The notes under the pieces: generated by a model
What the model saw: the letters and a program-made list of their open reading frames with translations, nothing else
What the model was told of the DNA's origin: nothing
The model's database searches: none
Shown: one piece after another, positions 25,450-34,079 of the stretch
Position numbering within the stretch: position 1 is the stretch's first letter
Layout of the letters: every line of letters begins with the position of its first letter
NCBI RefSeq assembly: GCF_012927455.1
Contig: NZ_JABBPE010000008.1
Location: 186,001 to 250,000 of the forward strand
From: Polaromonas sp.
GTDB lineage: Bacteria > Pseudomonadota > Gammaproteobacteria > Burkholderiales > Burkholderiaceae_C
Length of the DNA: 64,000 nucleotides
Direction: 5' to 3'
Made by a program: the position numbers and the translations under genes

Positions 25450-26046
25450 ATGTCAGAAGGCGGATTTCACGTACACGGACCGCACGACCACGAGCTGGAG
25501 CATGCCGCGCAAGGCGGGCACGGCGCGCATGAAAAAGAAGGCGGCGGCATGATTGCGCAGATCGCGGTGGTCACTGCCATCATCGCCACGGTGGGGGCGC
25601 TGTTTTCCTACATGGGCGGTGCCACGCAGGCCAATGCCGGCCTGTATAAAAACAACGCGGCCATCAAGAAAACCGAAGCCTCCAACCAGTGGAACTACTT
25701 TCAGGCCAAGAGCACCAAACAGTCGCTGGCCGAATTTGCCCGCGACCTGGCGCCAGACGATAAAAGGGCCAGCTACCAAGGCAAGATCGATCGTTACGAA
25801 AAAGAAAAAGCCGAGATCAAAACCGGCGCCGAAAAACTCGAAAGCGAGGCCACTACCTGGGACAAATCGTCCGACGAGCAGATGCATCAGCACCACCGCT
25901 GGGCGCAAGCCACCACGGTGCTGCAGGTTTCTATTGCCCTTGCGGCCATTGCCCTGCTGACGCGCAAGAAGTGGGTGGAGTACGCAATGTTCGCCCTGGC
26001 CGCGGTCGGTTTGATCTTAGGCGCTTTGGCGTCGCTACATATTTGA
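25450..26046 (+). CDS. DUF4337 family membrane protein
   Basis: A 198-residue protein: an N-terminal His-rich stretch (HVHGPHDHELEHAAQGGHGA, residues 6-25) that may bind metal, one membrane helix (about 34-54), a soluble charged alpha-helical central region (about 60-145) and two C-terminal helices (about 155-195). The pattern matches DUF4337, of unknown function. It starts one base after folA. Confidence 0.75.
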   Translation: MSEGGFHVHGPHDHELEHAAQGGHGAHEKEGGGMIAQIAVVTAIIATVGALFSYMGGATQANAGLYKNNAAIKKTEASNQWNYFQAKSTKQSLAEFARDLAPDDKRASYQGKIDRYEKEKAEIKTGAEKLESEATTWDKSSDEQMHQHHRWAQATTVLQVSIALAAIALLTRKKWVEYAMFALAAVGLILGALASLHI

Positions 26047-26088
26047 TAGCTACTTACGCCCGTACCTATTGGGCTACAGCACTAAAAC
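26037..26088 (+). repeat. Repeat A copy
   Basis: GATAGCTACTTACGCCCGTA followed by CCTATTGGGCTACAG, spanning the stop codon of the DUF4337 gene and ending just before the xth start. Confidence 0.8.
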
Positions 26089-26091
26089 ACC

Positions 26092-26874
26092 ATGAAAATC
26101 GCGACCTGGAACATTAACTCGCTGACGGTGCGGCTGCCGCAAGTGCTTGACTGGCTGGCTGCCAACCCGGTCGATGTGCTGTGCCTGCAGGAGCTCAAGC
26201 TCAGCGATGACAAGTTCCCCTTGCAAGCGCTGGCGGACGCGGGCTACCAAAGCGCGGTGTTCGGTCAGAAGACCTACAACGGCGTGGCGATTTTGAGCCG
26301 CTCGCCAGCGCGCAACATCGTGAAAAACATCGTGGGTTTCACTGACGAGCAATCGCGCGTGATTGCCGCCACCATCGACATGCCGGCTGGCGAGCTCCGC
26401 GTCGTCAACGGTTATTTCGTCAACGGCCAGGCGCCGGGCAGCGAGAAATTTGAGTACAAGATGCGCTGGTTGACCGGTCTGCGCGACTGGCTGCGTGACG
26501 AACTGGCAGCGCATCCCCATCTGGTGCTGCTGGGCGACTTCAACATCACTTTTGACGACCGCGACAGCTACGACCCGGTGGCCTTGCACGAAACCATTCA
26601 CCACACCAGCGAAGAGCGCCAGCATTTTCAGGCGCTGATTGACCTGGGCCTGACAGACGCTTTCCGGATGTTTGACCAGCCTGAGAAAAGCTACTCGTGG
26701 TGGGACTACCGGGAGATGGCTTTCCGGCGCAACCGCGGACTGCGCATTGATCACATTCTGGTCAGCGAAGCCCTCAAGACGCAGGTCGCCAGCTGCGTGA
26801 TTGACAAGCTACCGCGCAAAAACGAGCGGCCCAGCGACCACGCGCCGGTCGTGGTGGAATTTAAAACGCTATAA
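26092..26874 (+). CDS. xth: Exodeoxyribonuclease III
   Basis: A 260-residue AP endonuclease/3'-exonuclease of the ExoIII family used in base-excision repair. Active-site blocks are in order: WNINSLTVR, CLQELKLSD (metal Glu), YFVNGQAPGSEKF, LLGDFNIT (Asp/Asn), and the C-terminal RIDHILVSEAL and SDHAPVVVEF (catalytic His). The length matches the E. coli enzyme. It is convergent with ntrC. Confidence 0.94.
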   Translation: MKIATWNINSLTVRLPQVLDWLAANPVDVLCLQELKLSDDKFPLQALADAGYQSAVFGQKTYNGVAILSRSPARNIVKNIVGFTDEQSRVIAATIDMPAGELRVVNGYFVNGQAPGSEKFEYKMRWLTGLRDWLRDELAAHPHLVLLGDFNITFDDRDSYDPVALHETIHHTSEERQHFQALIDLGLTDAFRMFDQPEKSYSWWDYREMAFRRNRGLRIDHILVSEALKTQVASCVIDKLPRKNERPSDHAPVVVEFKTL

Positions 26875-26903
26875 ATTTAATAGCAGCTTGCGTCCGTTTT
26901 TTC
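26868..26903 (+). repeat. Truncated repeat A copy
   Basis: TTTAATAGCAGCTTGCGTCC follows the xth stop codon; the GGGCTA tail is missing and a repeat B copy begins about 20 bp further on. Confidence 0.6.
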
Positions 26904-26920
26904 TGCAGCGTGGGAGACAT

Positions 26921-27007
26921 CGGCCGCCGCGCCGGGCCGCCCCAAGCAAGGCCAGCCCCCCCCTCGGGGAGCAGCGCATTACACGAAGTGAAAAGTGTGG
27001 GGGCCAC
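26921..27007 (+). repeat. Repeat B copy abutting the ntrC 3' end
   Basis: CCGGGCCGCCCCAAGCAAGG, a C run, TCGGGGAGCAGCGCA and ACACGAAGTGAAAAGTGTGG form the element. It ends within three bases of the ntrC stop codon and runs antisense to ntrC. Confidence 0.85.
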
Positions 27008-27009
27008 AT

Positions 27010-28587
27010 TTATTCCAGATTCAGCTCCTGAATCTTGCGCGTGATGGTGTTGCGGCCAATGCCGAGTTTTTGTGCCGCCTCGATGCGGCGGCCGCGCGTG
27101 CTCTGCAAGGCGGTCTGGATCAGCCGGGATTCAAAACGCCGCGTCAGCACATCCCACACGTCGGTGCGCCCGCTGACCAGCAAGGCCGTGGCCTCGGCTT
27201 CCAGTCCGCTTTCCCAGGTCTCCCAAGCTTGCACTCTCTGCCCACTAGCCGGGTTTGGCCCGTCGGCTGAAAAACTGCCGGCCGCCGGCTGCTCTGCCGC
27301 TGCGGCATGAGCCGCATGAACTGCGGACTCCCGGTCCAGCAGCTCAGCCCAATCGGCTTTGGCCACCGCGGTTTTTTCGGCCGATGCCGGCGCCCGTCCC
27401 AACTCCGGCGCCAGTTCTGGCGTGACGCTCAGCACTTCGGGCGGCAGGTCTTTGGGCTCTATCACCTGCGCCGGCGCCATCACGGTTAGCCAGTGGCAGA
27501 TATTTTCAAGCTGCCGCACATTGCCGGGAAAGTTAAACTGGCTTAACCGCTGCAGCGCCGCATCGGCGATGCGCTTGGGCTCCACCCCGAGCTGCTTGGC
27601 GCTTTGCTGCAAAAAATGCCGGGTCAGCATGAAAACATCTTCGCGCCGTTCGCGCAAAGCGGGCAGGCGCAGCCGGATCACGTTGAGGCGGTGAAACAGG
27701 TCTTCGCGAAAGCCTCCATCCTTGACGCGCTGCTCCAGGTCCTGGTGCGTCGCGGCAATCACGCGCACATTGGCCTTGACGGCGCTGTGCCCGCCCACGC
27801 GATAAAAGTGGCCGTCGCTCAGCACCCGCAGCAGGCGCGTCTGCAGGTCATACGGCATGTCGCCGATCTCATCAAGAAACAGCGTGCCGCCGTCGGCCTG
27901 CTCAAAGCGGCCGCGCCGCATCGTCTGCGCGCCGGTGAAGGCGCCACGCTCGTGGCCAAACAGCTCGCTTTCCAGTAAATCCTTGGGGATGGCGGCCGTG
28001 TTGATGGCGATGAAGGGGCCATTGGCGCGCGGCGAGTGCTTGTGCAGCGCGCGCGCCACCAGTTCCTTGCCCGAGCCTGATTCGCCGGTGATCATCACCG
28101 TCACCATGCTCTGGCTAAGCCGGCCAATAGCTCTAAAAACGTCTTGCATGGCAGGCGCCTGGCCCAGCATTTCCGGGGCGGCGGCCATGCGTTCTTCAGC
28201 GACTTCCTCGCGCTGGCTTTCTTCCACCGCGCGGCGTATCAGCTCGACAGCCTTGGGCAGGTCGAACGGCTTGGGCAGGTATTCAAACGCGCCGCCCTGA
28301 AAGGCCGACACGGCGCTGTCCAAGTCTGAGTAAGCCGTCATGATGATGACCGGCAGGCCAGGCAGCTTGGCCTTGACCTTTTCCAGCAGATCCAGACCGG
28401 AGCCGCCCGGCATGCGGATGTCGCTGACCAGCACTTGCGGGCCGTCGTCTTCGGTGGCGACTTCGAGCGCCGCCAGCACTTCACGCGGGTTAGTGAAGCT
28501 GCGTGTGGGCAGGTCCTCACGCAGCAAGGCCTTTTCCAGAACAAACCGGATGGACTGGTCATCATCAACAATCCAGATCGGTTTCAT
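27010..28587 (-). CDS. ntrC: Nitrogen regulation response regulator NtrC
   Basis: A 525-residue sigma-54 activator. The receiver domain (1-120) has acidic DDD at 8-10 and the phospho-acceptor D56 in SDIRMPG. The AAA+ domain has Walker A GESGSGKE, the sigma-54-contacting GAFTGA and LFLDEIGDMP. The C-terminal Fis-type helix-turn-helix reads RIEAAQKLGIGRNTITRKIQ. It is longer than the usual 470-480 residues because of an Ala/Glu-rich linker of about 90 residues before the DNA-binding domain. It follows ntrB by about 70 bp, with glnA further upstream. Confidence 0.95.
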   Translation of the reverse strand: MKPIWIVDDDQSIRFVLEKALLREDLPTRSFTNPREVLAALEVATEDDGPQVLVSDIRMPGGSGLDLLEKVKAKLPGLPVIIMTAYSDLDSAVSAFQGGAFEYLPKPFDLPKAVELIRRAVEESQREEVAEERMAAAPEMLGQAPAMQDVFRAIGRLSQSMVTVMITGESGSGKELVARALHKHSPRANGPFIAINTAAIPKDLLESELFGHERGAFTGAQTMRRGRFEQADGGTLFLDEIGDMPYDLQTRLLRVLSDGHFYRVGGHSAVKANVRVIAATHQDLEQRVKDGGFREDLFHRLNVIRLRLPALRERREDVFMLTRHFLQQSAKQLGVEPKRIADAALQRLSQFNFPGNVRQLENICHWLTVMAPAQVIEPKDLPPEVLSVTPELAPELGRAPASAEKTAVAKADWAELLDRESAVHAAHAAAAEQPAAGSFSADGPNPASGQRVQAWETWESGLEAEATALLVSGRTDVWDVLTRRFESRLIQTALQSTRGRRIEAAQKLGIGRNTITRKIQELNLE

Positions 28588-28656
28588 GCGTCTTGTCCTT
28601 TTGCAGCTAGAGCTATTCGCGCCGCTAGCGCTTGTCCGTGAATGAAACCACAGACC

Positions 28657-29799
28657 TCAAGGCAGCGGTATGAGCAGCTTGAAATCTGTCTGGCCGGGCC
28701 GGCTCTCGCACTCGATCAAACCGTGGTGTTGCTGGACAAAGGTTTGCGCCAATGTCAGCCCCAGCCCCGAACCGCCTTCCCTCCCTGAAACCAGGGGATA
28801 GAAAATCCGGTCTTTGATGGAGTCCGGCACGCCCGGTCCATTGTCGACAACATGCAATTCCAGTGCCAGGCGATAGCGCTGCTTTCCGAAAGTCACTTGC
28901 CGAGCGATTCGTGTCTTGAAAGTGATCTGGGCATCGCCTGCTGTCATGCGCTCGGCCAGCGCCTGCGCCGCGTTGTGCACGATGTTGAGCACCGCCTGGA
29001 TCAGCTGTTCGTGGTCTCCGCGAAAATCGGGAATCGAGGTGTCATAGTCACGCACCACCCGCAGGCCCTTAGGAAATTCAGCCAGAATCAGTGAACGCAC
29101 GCGCTCACACACTTCGTGGATATTCACATCGCCCACCAGATGCGGGCGACGGTGCGGCGCCAGCAGGCGGTCCACCAGCGTTTGCAGGCGGTCTGCCTCG
29201 TGGATGATGACTTGCGTGTACTCGGTCAGCTCCTTGCTGATGTCCATCTGCAAAAGCTGCGCCGCGCCGCGAATGCCACCAAGCGGGTTTTTGATTTCAT
29301 GCGCCAGGTTGCGGATCAACTCCTTGGTGGCCTGCGCCTGGTCCATCAGACGCTCTTCGCGGTCCTGCTTGGCCTGCGCCTCCAGCGGCAGCAGCTCCAC
29401 AATCGCCTCGCCGGGCGTATCGGTTTGCGCCACCACCACATGCACGGGCAGCGGTTCGTGGTGCATGCGCCTGAGCCAGGCGTCATAGCGCAGGGCTGCA
29501 AACTCGTTGCTGCCAGCACCAAGCAGCGCATTTTGCAGAATCAGCGGTTCGGTAAAACAGTCGGGCAGCTGCGAGCCCTCGATAGTGCGCCGGGAGATGC
29601 CGAGTGCGTCTTCCAGCGCGGCATTGGCAAACAGCACACAACCGTCGGTGCGCACTACCGCCACCAGAGTGGCGAGCAGGTCAAACGATTGAAAACGCGG
29701 CAATTCGGAAACGGGTGCGGCAGCGCGGGAAGCAGCAGCGCAAGAGGCGACTGAGGCGGCCTTGCGGCTGGTGATGGATAGCTTGTTCAAGCGATCCAT
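28657..29799 (-). CDS. ntrB: Nitrogen regulation sensor kinase NtrB
   Basis: A 380-residue cytosolic histidine kinase: PAS domain (about 35-140; VRTDGCVLFANAALEDALGI), HisKA with the phospho-His in NLAHEIKNPLGGIRGAAQLL, and an ATPase domain with the N box (VLNIVHNAAQAL), DNGPGVPD and GGSGLGLTLAQ. With PII it phosphorylates or dephosphorylates NtrC according to nitrogen status. No membrane segment is present, as expected. Confidence 0.95.
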   Translation of the reverse strand: MDRLNKLSITSRKAASVASCAAASRAAAPVSELPRFQSFDLLATLVAVVRTDGCVLFANAALEDALGISRRTIEGSQLPDCFTEPLILQNALLGAGSNEFAALRYDAWLRRMHHEPLPVHVVVAQTDTPGEAIVELLPLEAQAKQDREERLMDQAQATKELIRNLAHEIKNPLGGIRGAAQLLQMDISKELTEYTQVIIHEADRLQTLVDRLLAPHRRPHLVGDVNIHEVCERVRSLILAEFPKGLRVVRDYDTSIPDFRGDHEQLIQAVLNIVHNAAQALAERMTAGDAQITFKTRIARQVTFGKQRYRLALELHVVDNGPGVPDSIKDRIFYPLVSGREGGSGLGLTLAQTFVQQHHGLIECESRPGQTDFKLLIPLP

Positions 29800-29818
29800 T
29801 TTGACTCAGAAAGCAGCC

Positions 29819-30334
29819 TTAATTGCCCGCTGGCAGGCGGGAAATCTCGCGTTTCAGGCCGGAAATATCGCTCTGGTTACGCGTGATGCTGTCTTTGATT
29901 TCAGCCACGCGGTCGACGTAGCGCTGGTAATTGCGTCCTTCGATGCCCTGCTTTTCGGGCTCGCCGTTGTTGTACTCTTTTTGCTGCTCTGCCAGCTTGG
30001 CTTCGGACTTCTTCAGCTCGGCTTCGAGAATACCGCGAGAGTCGCTGTCGCGGGCGCGCTGCTCCGGCCCACTTTCGCTGCGAGCACCGCCTGAAGGCGC
30101 AGGCGAGGCCGCACGCACAGACGGCGCGGACTTAGCCACAGACGTACCCTGCACCACGGTGATATTGCCGCCCGACATGACTTTGCAGTTGCGGCTCAGC
30201 GCCTCCTTGACGTTGTTGATGTACTCGGGGGCACGGCCGGCGGCACCGGCGCACAGGTAAATCTGCTGGGCGGAGGCGGTTCCCGCAACCGACAGGAACA
30301 AGGATAAAAGAAGGAGTGAGGGGGGATATTTCAT
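29819..30334 (-). CDS. Exported coiled-coil hypothetical protein
   Basis: A 171-residue protein with a signal peptide (LLLLSLFLSVAGTASAQQ), a short conserved-looking N-terminal region (IYLCAGAAGRAPEYINN), a Ser/Pro/Ala linker (about 80-110) and a charged coiled coil (about 112-165; AELKKSEAKLAEQQKEYN). I do not recognise the function; the N-terminal block may resemble the DUF4124 group. GGAAG precedes the ATG at 30334. It lies between glnA and ntrB, 20 bp from ntrB, downstream of the glnA terminator. Confidence 0.75.
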   Translation of the reverse strand: MKYPPSLLLLSLFLSVAGTASAQQIYLCAGAAGRAPEYINNVKEALSRNCKVMSGGNITVVQGTSVAKSAPSVRAASPAPSGGARSESGPEQRARDSDSRGILEAELKKSEAKLAEQQKEYNNGEPEKQGIEGRNYQRYVDRVAEIKDSITRNQSDISGLKREISRLPAGN

Positions 30335-30433
30335 GGAGAGCTTCCAGTGCCTGTGAAGGCCAAGACTGCCTATGAGTATGCTGCAAAGCGGAAAAAACAC
30401 AAAGGTAGCAACCCCACCAGCCGACCGATCAAG

Positions 30434-30463
30434 AAAAAAGGACGGCCTATGCCGTCCTTTTTT
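30434..30463. terminator. Intrinsic terminator after glnA (bidirectional shape)
   Basis: AAAAAA, GGACGGC, a CTAT loop, GCCGTCC and TTTTTT form a perfect 7-bp GC-rich stem with A and T flanks, usable on both strands. On the minus strand it lies about 50 bp after the glnA stop. Confidence 0.9.
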
Positions 30464-30511
30464 GACCACAAACCGTATCAACAGCCTGTAGATGCTTGCC
30501 CGCAAACGGGA

Positions 30512-31927
30512 TTACAGCGAGTAGTACATCTCGAACTCGATCGGATGGGTGGCCTGGCGCAAACGCGTCACTTCGCCCATTTTCAGTTCAATGTAGGCGT
30601 CCAGCATGCTGTCGGTAAACACGCCGCCCTTGGTCAGAAAGCCGCGGCCGGTGTCCAGGCAATCGAGCGCCTGGTCCAGGCTGTGGCACACCGTCGGGAT
30701 CATGGCGTTTTCTTCGGGCGGCAGATGGTACAAATCCTTGGTGGCGGCTTCGCCCGGATGGATCTTGTTTTCCACACCATCGAGGCCGGCCATCATCAGG
30801 GCCGCAAAGCCCAGATACGGGTTCATCAGCGGATCCGGGAAACGCGCTTCTATGCGGCGGCCCTTGGGATTGGCCACATAAGGAATGCGGATCGATGCCG
30901 AACGGTTTTTGGCCGAGTAAGCCAGCTTGACCGGCGCTTCGTAGCCAGGCACCAGGCGCTTGTAGCTGTTGGTGCCGGGGTTGGTGATGGCATTCAGGGC
31001 ACGCGCGTGCTTGATGATGCCGCCGACGTAGTACAGCGCAAAGTCTGACAGGCCCGCATAGCCGTCGCCGGCAAACAGGTTTTTGCCGTCTTTCCAGATC
31101 GACTGGTGCACATGCATGCCGGAGCCGTTGTCGCCAACGATGGGCTTGGGCATGAAAGTGGCGGTTTTGCCGTAGGCATTGGCCACGTTGTGCACCACGT
31201 ATTTGAAGACCTGCGCCCAGTCGGCGCGCTCTACCAGCGTGCTGAATTTGGTGCCGATCTCGTTTTGACCAGCGCCCGCCACTTCGTGGTGGAACACTTC
31301 AACCGGAATGCCCAGGGATTCGAGGATCAGCGACATTTCAGCGCGCATGTCCTGCGTGCTGTCGACCGGAGGCAGCGGGAAGTAGCCGCCCTTGACGGTA
31401 GGCCTGTGGCCGCGATTGCCGCCTTCGAGTTTTTTACCCGAATTCCAGGGCGCTTCGTACTCTTCGATCTTGAAAAAGGTGCCCGACATGTCGGTGTTCC
31501 AGCGCACGTCGTCAAAGATGAAAAACTCAGGCTCAGGCCCGAAAAAGGCGGTGTCGCCCAGGCCGGAGGCCTTGAGGTAGGCTTCGGCGCGCTTGGCGAT
31601 CGAACGTGGATCGCGGTCGTAGGCCTTGCCGTCGCTGGGCTCGACCACGTCGCAGCTCATAAACAGCGTGGTTTCTTCAAAGAAAGGATCGATGTTGGCG
31701 GTATTGGGGTCAGGCATTAGCTGCATGTCGGACGCTTCAATGCCCTTCCAGCCCGCAATCGATGAACCGTCAAACGCATGGCCTGAGGTGAACTTGTCTT
31801 CGTTGAAATGCGACACAGGCACGGTAACGTGCTGCTCTTTACCCCGGGTGTCAGTGAAGCGGAAGTCAACAAACTTGACCTCGTTTTCCTTGACCATTTT
31901 TATGACGTCTGCGACGGTCTTTGCCAT
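30512..31927 (-). CDS. glnA: Glutamine synthetase, type I
   Basis: A 471-residue GSI enzyme making glutamine from glutamate, ammonia and ATP. The signatures [26 protein letters not shown] and [10 protein letters not shown] are present, and [10 protein letters not shown] carries the Tyr that GlnE adenylylates. AGGAG lies seven bases before the ATG at 31927. A sigma-54 promoter and NtrC-type sites lie upstream, and the ntrBC genes follow, so expression should rise on nitrogen limitation. Confidence 0.97.
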   Translation of the reverse strand: MAKTVADVIKMVKENEVKFVDFRFTDTRGKEQHVTVPVSHFNEDKFTSGHAFDGSSIAGWKGIEASDMQLMPDPNTANIDPFFEETTLFMSCDVVEPSDGKAYDRDPRSIAKRAEAYLKASGLGDTAFFGPEPEFFIFDDVRWNTDMSGTFFKIEEYEAPWNSGKKLEGGNRGHRPTVKGGYFPLPPVDSTQDMRAEMSLILESLGIPVEVFHHEVAGAGQNEIGTKFSTLVERADWAQVFKYVVHNVANAYGKTATFMPKPIVGDNGSGMHVHQSIWKDGKNLFAGDGYAGLSDFALYYVGGIIKHARALNAITNPGTNSYKRLVPGYEAPVKLAYSAKNRSASIRIPYVANPKGRRIEARFPDPLMNPYLGFAALMMAGLDGVENKIHPGEAATKDLYHLPPEENAMIPTVCHSLDQALDCLDTGRGFLTKGGVFTDSMLDAYIELKMGEVTRLRQATHPIEFEMYYSL

Positions 31928-31981
31928 CAAAATCTCCTGTGCTGGATGGGTTGGTTGAAAATTATCTTCAGGCCGGTTGAA

Positions 31982-31997
31982 TGCACTTTTTGTGCCA
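31982..31997 (-). promoter_or_regulatory. Sigma-54 promoter of glnA
   Basis: On the minus strand TGGCACAAAAAGTGCA matches the -24/-12 consensus TGGCAC-N5-TTGC with one mismatch and exact spacing. The start point would fall about 45 bases before the glnA ATG. Confidence 0.85.
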
Positions 31998-32075
31998 AGC
32001 CTGTGGCTGCCCGGGTTTTAGCCAAGCCTTCGATTGTGCCGCCATTGTGCCGATTTGGGCAACGCCAAAGTCCCG

Positions 32076-32119
32076 GGCACTAAAAATGCGCAAGAACGCA
32101 AATGCACGTTTATGGTGCA
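32076..32119 (-). promoter_or_regulatory. NtrC-type enhancer sites upstream of glnA
   Basis: TGCACGTTTATGGTGCA at 32103-32119 is a near-perfect copy of the NtrC dyad (TGCAC-N5-TGGTGCA). A weaker dyad, GGCACTAAAAATGCGC, lies at 32076-32091. They sit about 100-150 bp upstream of the predicted sigma-54 start point, the usual enhancer distance. Confidence 0.75.
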
Positions 32120-32126
32120 ATAAAAA

Positions 32127-33035
32127 TTAGCGCACCAATTCAGGGCCGAGTTTCAGATCAAACCGGTGCAGTCCCGCCAGCAAGGCCGGATAGGCCAGGT
32201 TGACGGCGTCGGGCGGGCCTTTCACGCCAAGCTCGATATGGCGCCCGTACTCGGCATGGTCCACGCTGGGCAGGCTGAATACCTTGACACGGCTGTGCGC
32301 CGCTTCAATTTCGAGCATCAGCGGCGTCAGCATGGCCTCCATGGAGCCGAATACGATGACCGATTTTTCGCTGTAGGCCAGCTTTTGGTGCAAATGGGCG
32401 TAGTGCGTGTCAAGCACCCATTCCATCATCGGCCAGGCCATGACAGGAAACCCCGGCAAAAAATGTACGCCCCCACGCTCTCCCACTGCGTGTGGGTCGC
32501 TGCCCCCCGAGGGGGCTGGCCTTGCTTGGGGCGGCCCGGCGCGGCGGCCGTCCTCGCCGCGATCAACAAAGCAACTGAAGCCCGGAATCTTGTTGTACGG
32601 ATTCGGGATGATCTGCGCGCCCAGCGGAAACACGCCCATGTTGAGGCGGTGGATGTTGTCATGGCGCTCCGGCTCGTAGGGCGTGCCTTGCTCTTGGGCG
32701 ATGTCGCGCATGCGCTCCAGGATCAACGCTTTGGCTTCGGGATGCAGGGCAAGCCCAACGCCGAGCGCGGCGGCGGCGCATTGCCGCGTGTGGTCGTCAG
32801 GCGTGGCGCCTATGCCGCCGCAGGAAAACACCACGTCGCCGCTGCCCTGCGCGGCGGCAAAGGCGCGCGCCAGCGTGGCGGTGATGCGGGCCGGGTCATC
32901 GCCGACGTAATCGGCAAAGCTGAGCTGCAGGCCGCGCGCGCGCAGCAGTTCAATGATCTTGGGCAAGTGCTTGTCGGCGCGTTTGCCGGAGAGAATTTCA
33001 TCGCCAATGATGACGATTCCGAAGTGAGTGGTCAT
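32127..33035 (-). CDS. CinA/MoCF-like molybdopterin-binding domain protein with in-frame repeat insertion
   Basis: A 302-residue protein with a MoCF (molybdopterin-binding, CinA N-terminal) domain: IGDEILSGKRADKHL, DYVGDDPARI, FSCGGIGATPDDHTRQ and NPYNKIPGF. Such stand-alone proteins are of uncertain function (ADP-ribose/NMN-related hydrolysis is known for CinA). Residues about 159-191 are encoded by repeat B ([20 protein letters not shown]) and split the conserved NPYNKIPGFS...LPGFPVMAWPM region. The start is the ATG at 33035; the frame is open upstream. An EI24-like gene ends 17 bp before it. Confidence 0.85.
   Translation of the reverse strand: MTTHFGIVIIGDEILSGKRADKHLPKIIELLRARGLQLSFADYVGDDPARITATLARAFAAAQGSGDVVFSCGGIGATPDDHTRQCAAAALGVGLALHPEAKALILERMRDIAQEQGTPYEPERHDNIHRLNMGVFPLGAQIIPNPYNKIPGFSCFVDRGEDGRRAGPPQARPAPSGGSDPHAVGERGGVHFLPGFPVMAWPMMEWVLDTHYAHLHQKLAYSEKSVIVFGSMEAMLTPLMLEIEAAHSRVKVFSLPSVDHAEYGRHIELGVKGPPDAVNLAYPALLAGLHRFDLKLGPELVR
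32469..32550 (-). repeat. Repeat B copy inside the CinA-like gene
   Basis: Read on the minus strand, GCCGGGCCGCCCCAAGCAAG, CCCTCGGGGGGCAGCG and a CGTGGGGGC end match repeat B. It is in the same orientation and frame relative to its host gene as the FAD oxidase and hisC copies. Confidence 0.85.
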
Positions 33036-33051
33036 GGGGGGAGTTTTGAAG

Positions 33052-33984
33052 TTAGAACGGGGAATCGAGCGCATCGGGCTTGCCACCCGGCGCTGCGGGT
33101 GCTGGCGACGCTGCCGGCGCCCTCGGCAGCGCGTCATTTGCTATTGATTTAATAGCTGGCGGCGCAGGTAAATCGGGCGCCAGCACATTGTTCTTCTTAC
33201 GCAGATGGTCCAGCGCGGCGAGCGTGTAGTGGCAAAACCAGAGCGACGAAAAGGCGAACACCAGGGTGTAGATCCAGATCGCCACCGGCACCAGGATGGG
33301 CGCCATGGCCACGAACATGGCGCCAGAGGCCCAGATCAGGCTGGGCGCGGCGCCCAGGTAACCGCTGAGCACGCCTATGCCCAGCAAGGCGGTGCGGTTG
33401 TCGCGGAAGATCTGGCGCCGTTCTTCGGCGCTGGCATGCTCTACCAACGAGTCATAAGACATGACGCGGTAGGTCAGCCAGCCCCAGATCAGCGGCGGCA
33501 AAATCAGGATCAGCGGCGGAATCAGCCACAGCGGAATCGACACCAGCAGCGCAAACATTGCCAGCACGGTGGAGCCCAACGTCCAGCTCAGGCTGGCCAG
33601 CATTGAGCCGCCTTTTTTGCGCTCCAGCAGCGGAAAGCGCCGCTCGGCCACCAGCGACACAATGGCCGGCATCATGAACAGCGCAACAAACAGCAGCGCC
33701 ACAATCACGATCACCGGAATCGCCAGGACCAGTATCAGTGAAGGCGCCAGCACCATGCGCAGATTGCCCAGACCCAAGCCTTCCAGCCAGCGCACCATCG
33801 TGTTGACCAGTTCGAAGCTATCCAGGTTGTCGCGCACCGCTGCGAGCGCGCTCTCCCAGAAAAAATAGCCCAGGCCGAGCGACAACACCACCATCACAAT
33901 CAGCGGCAGCACCGACAGGGCAATGACCCGGGGGTGCAGGCAGTACAAGGCCGCGCGCCAGAACGAATCCAGAAGCTTGTTCAT
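33052..33984 (-). CDS. EI24/CysZ-like membrane protein
   Basis: A 310-residue membrane protein with about six to seven hydrophobic segments, e.g. VIALSVLPLIVMVVLSLGLG and LILVLAIPVIVIVALLFVAL. The N-terminal FWRAALYCLHPRVI and the WGWLTYRVMSYDSLVEHAS block resemble the EI24/CysZ family, whose best-known member imports sulfate. The role is unknown here. The C-terminal 45 residues are a Pro/Ala-rich tail that includes a fragment of repeat A (GCTATTGATTTAATAGC near 33141). Confidence 0.8.
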   Translation of the reverse strand: MNKLLDSFWRAALYCLHPRVIALSVLPLIVMVVLSLGLGYFFWESALAAVRDNLDSFELVNTMVRWLEGLGLGNLRMVLAPSLILVLAIPVIVIVALLFVALFMMPAIVSLVAERRFPLLERKKGGSMLASLSWTLGSTVLAMFALLVSIPLWLIPPLILILPPLIWGWLTYRVMSYDSLVEHASAEERRQIFRDNRTALLGIGVLSGYLGAAPSLIWASGAMFVAMAPILVPVAIWIYTLVFAFSSLWFCHYTLAALDHLRKKNNVLAPDLPAPPAIKSIANDALPRAPAASPAPAAPGGKPDALDSPF

Positions 33985-34079
33985 CCTTTAAGGATAACGC
34001 GATTGGCCCAGCCGGGAGCGCGCGTAGCGGGGAGCGCGCGTAGCGGGCAGCCCGCCCCTGTTCCCATTACGATGCCGTG

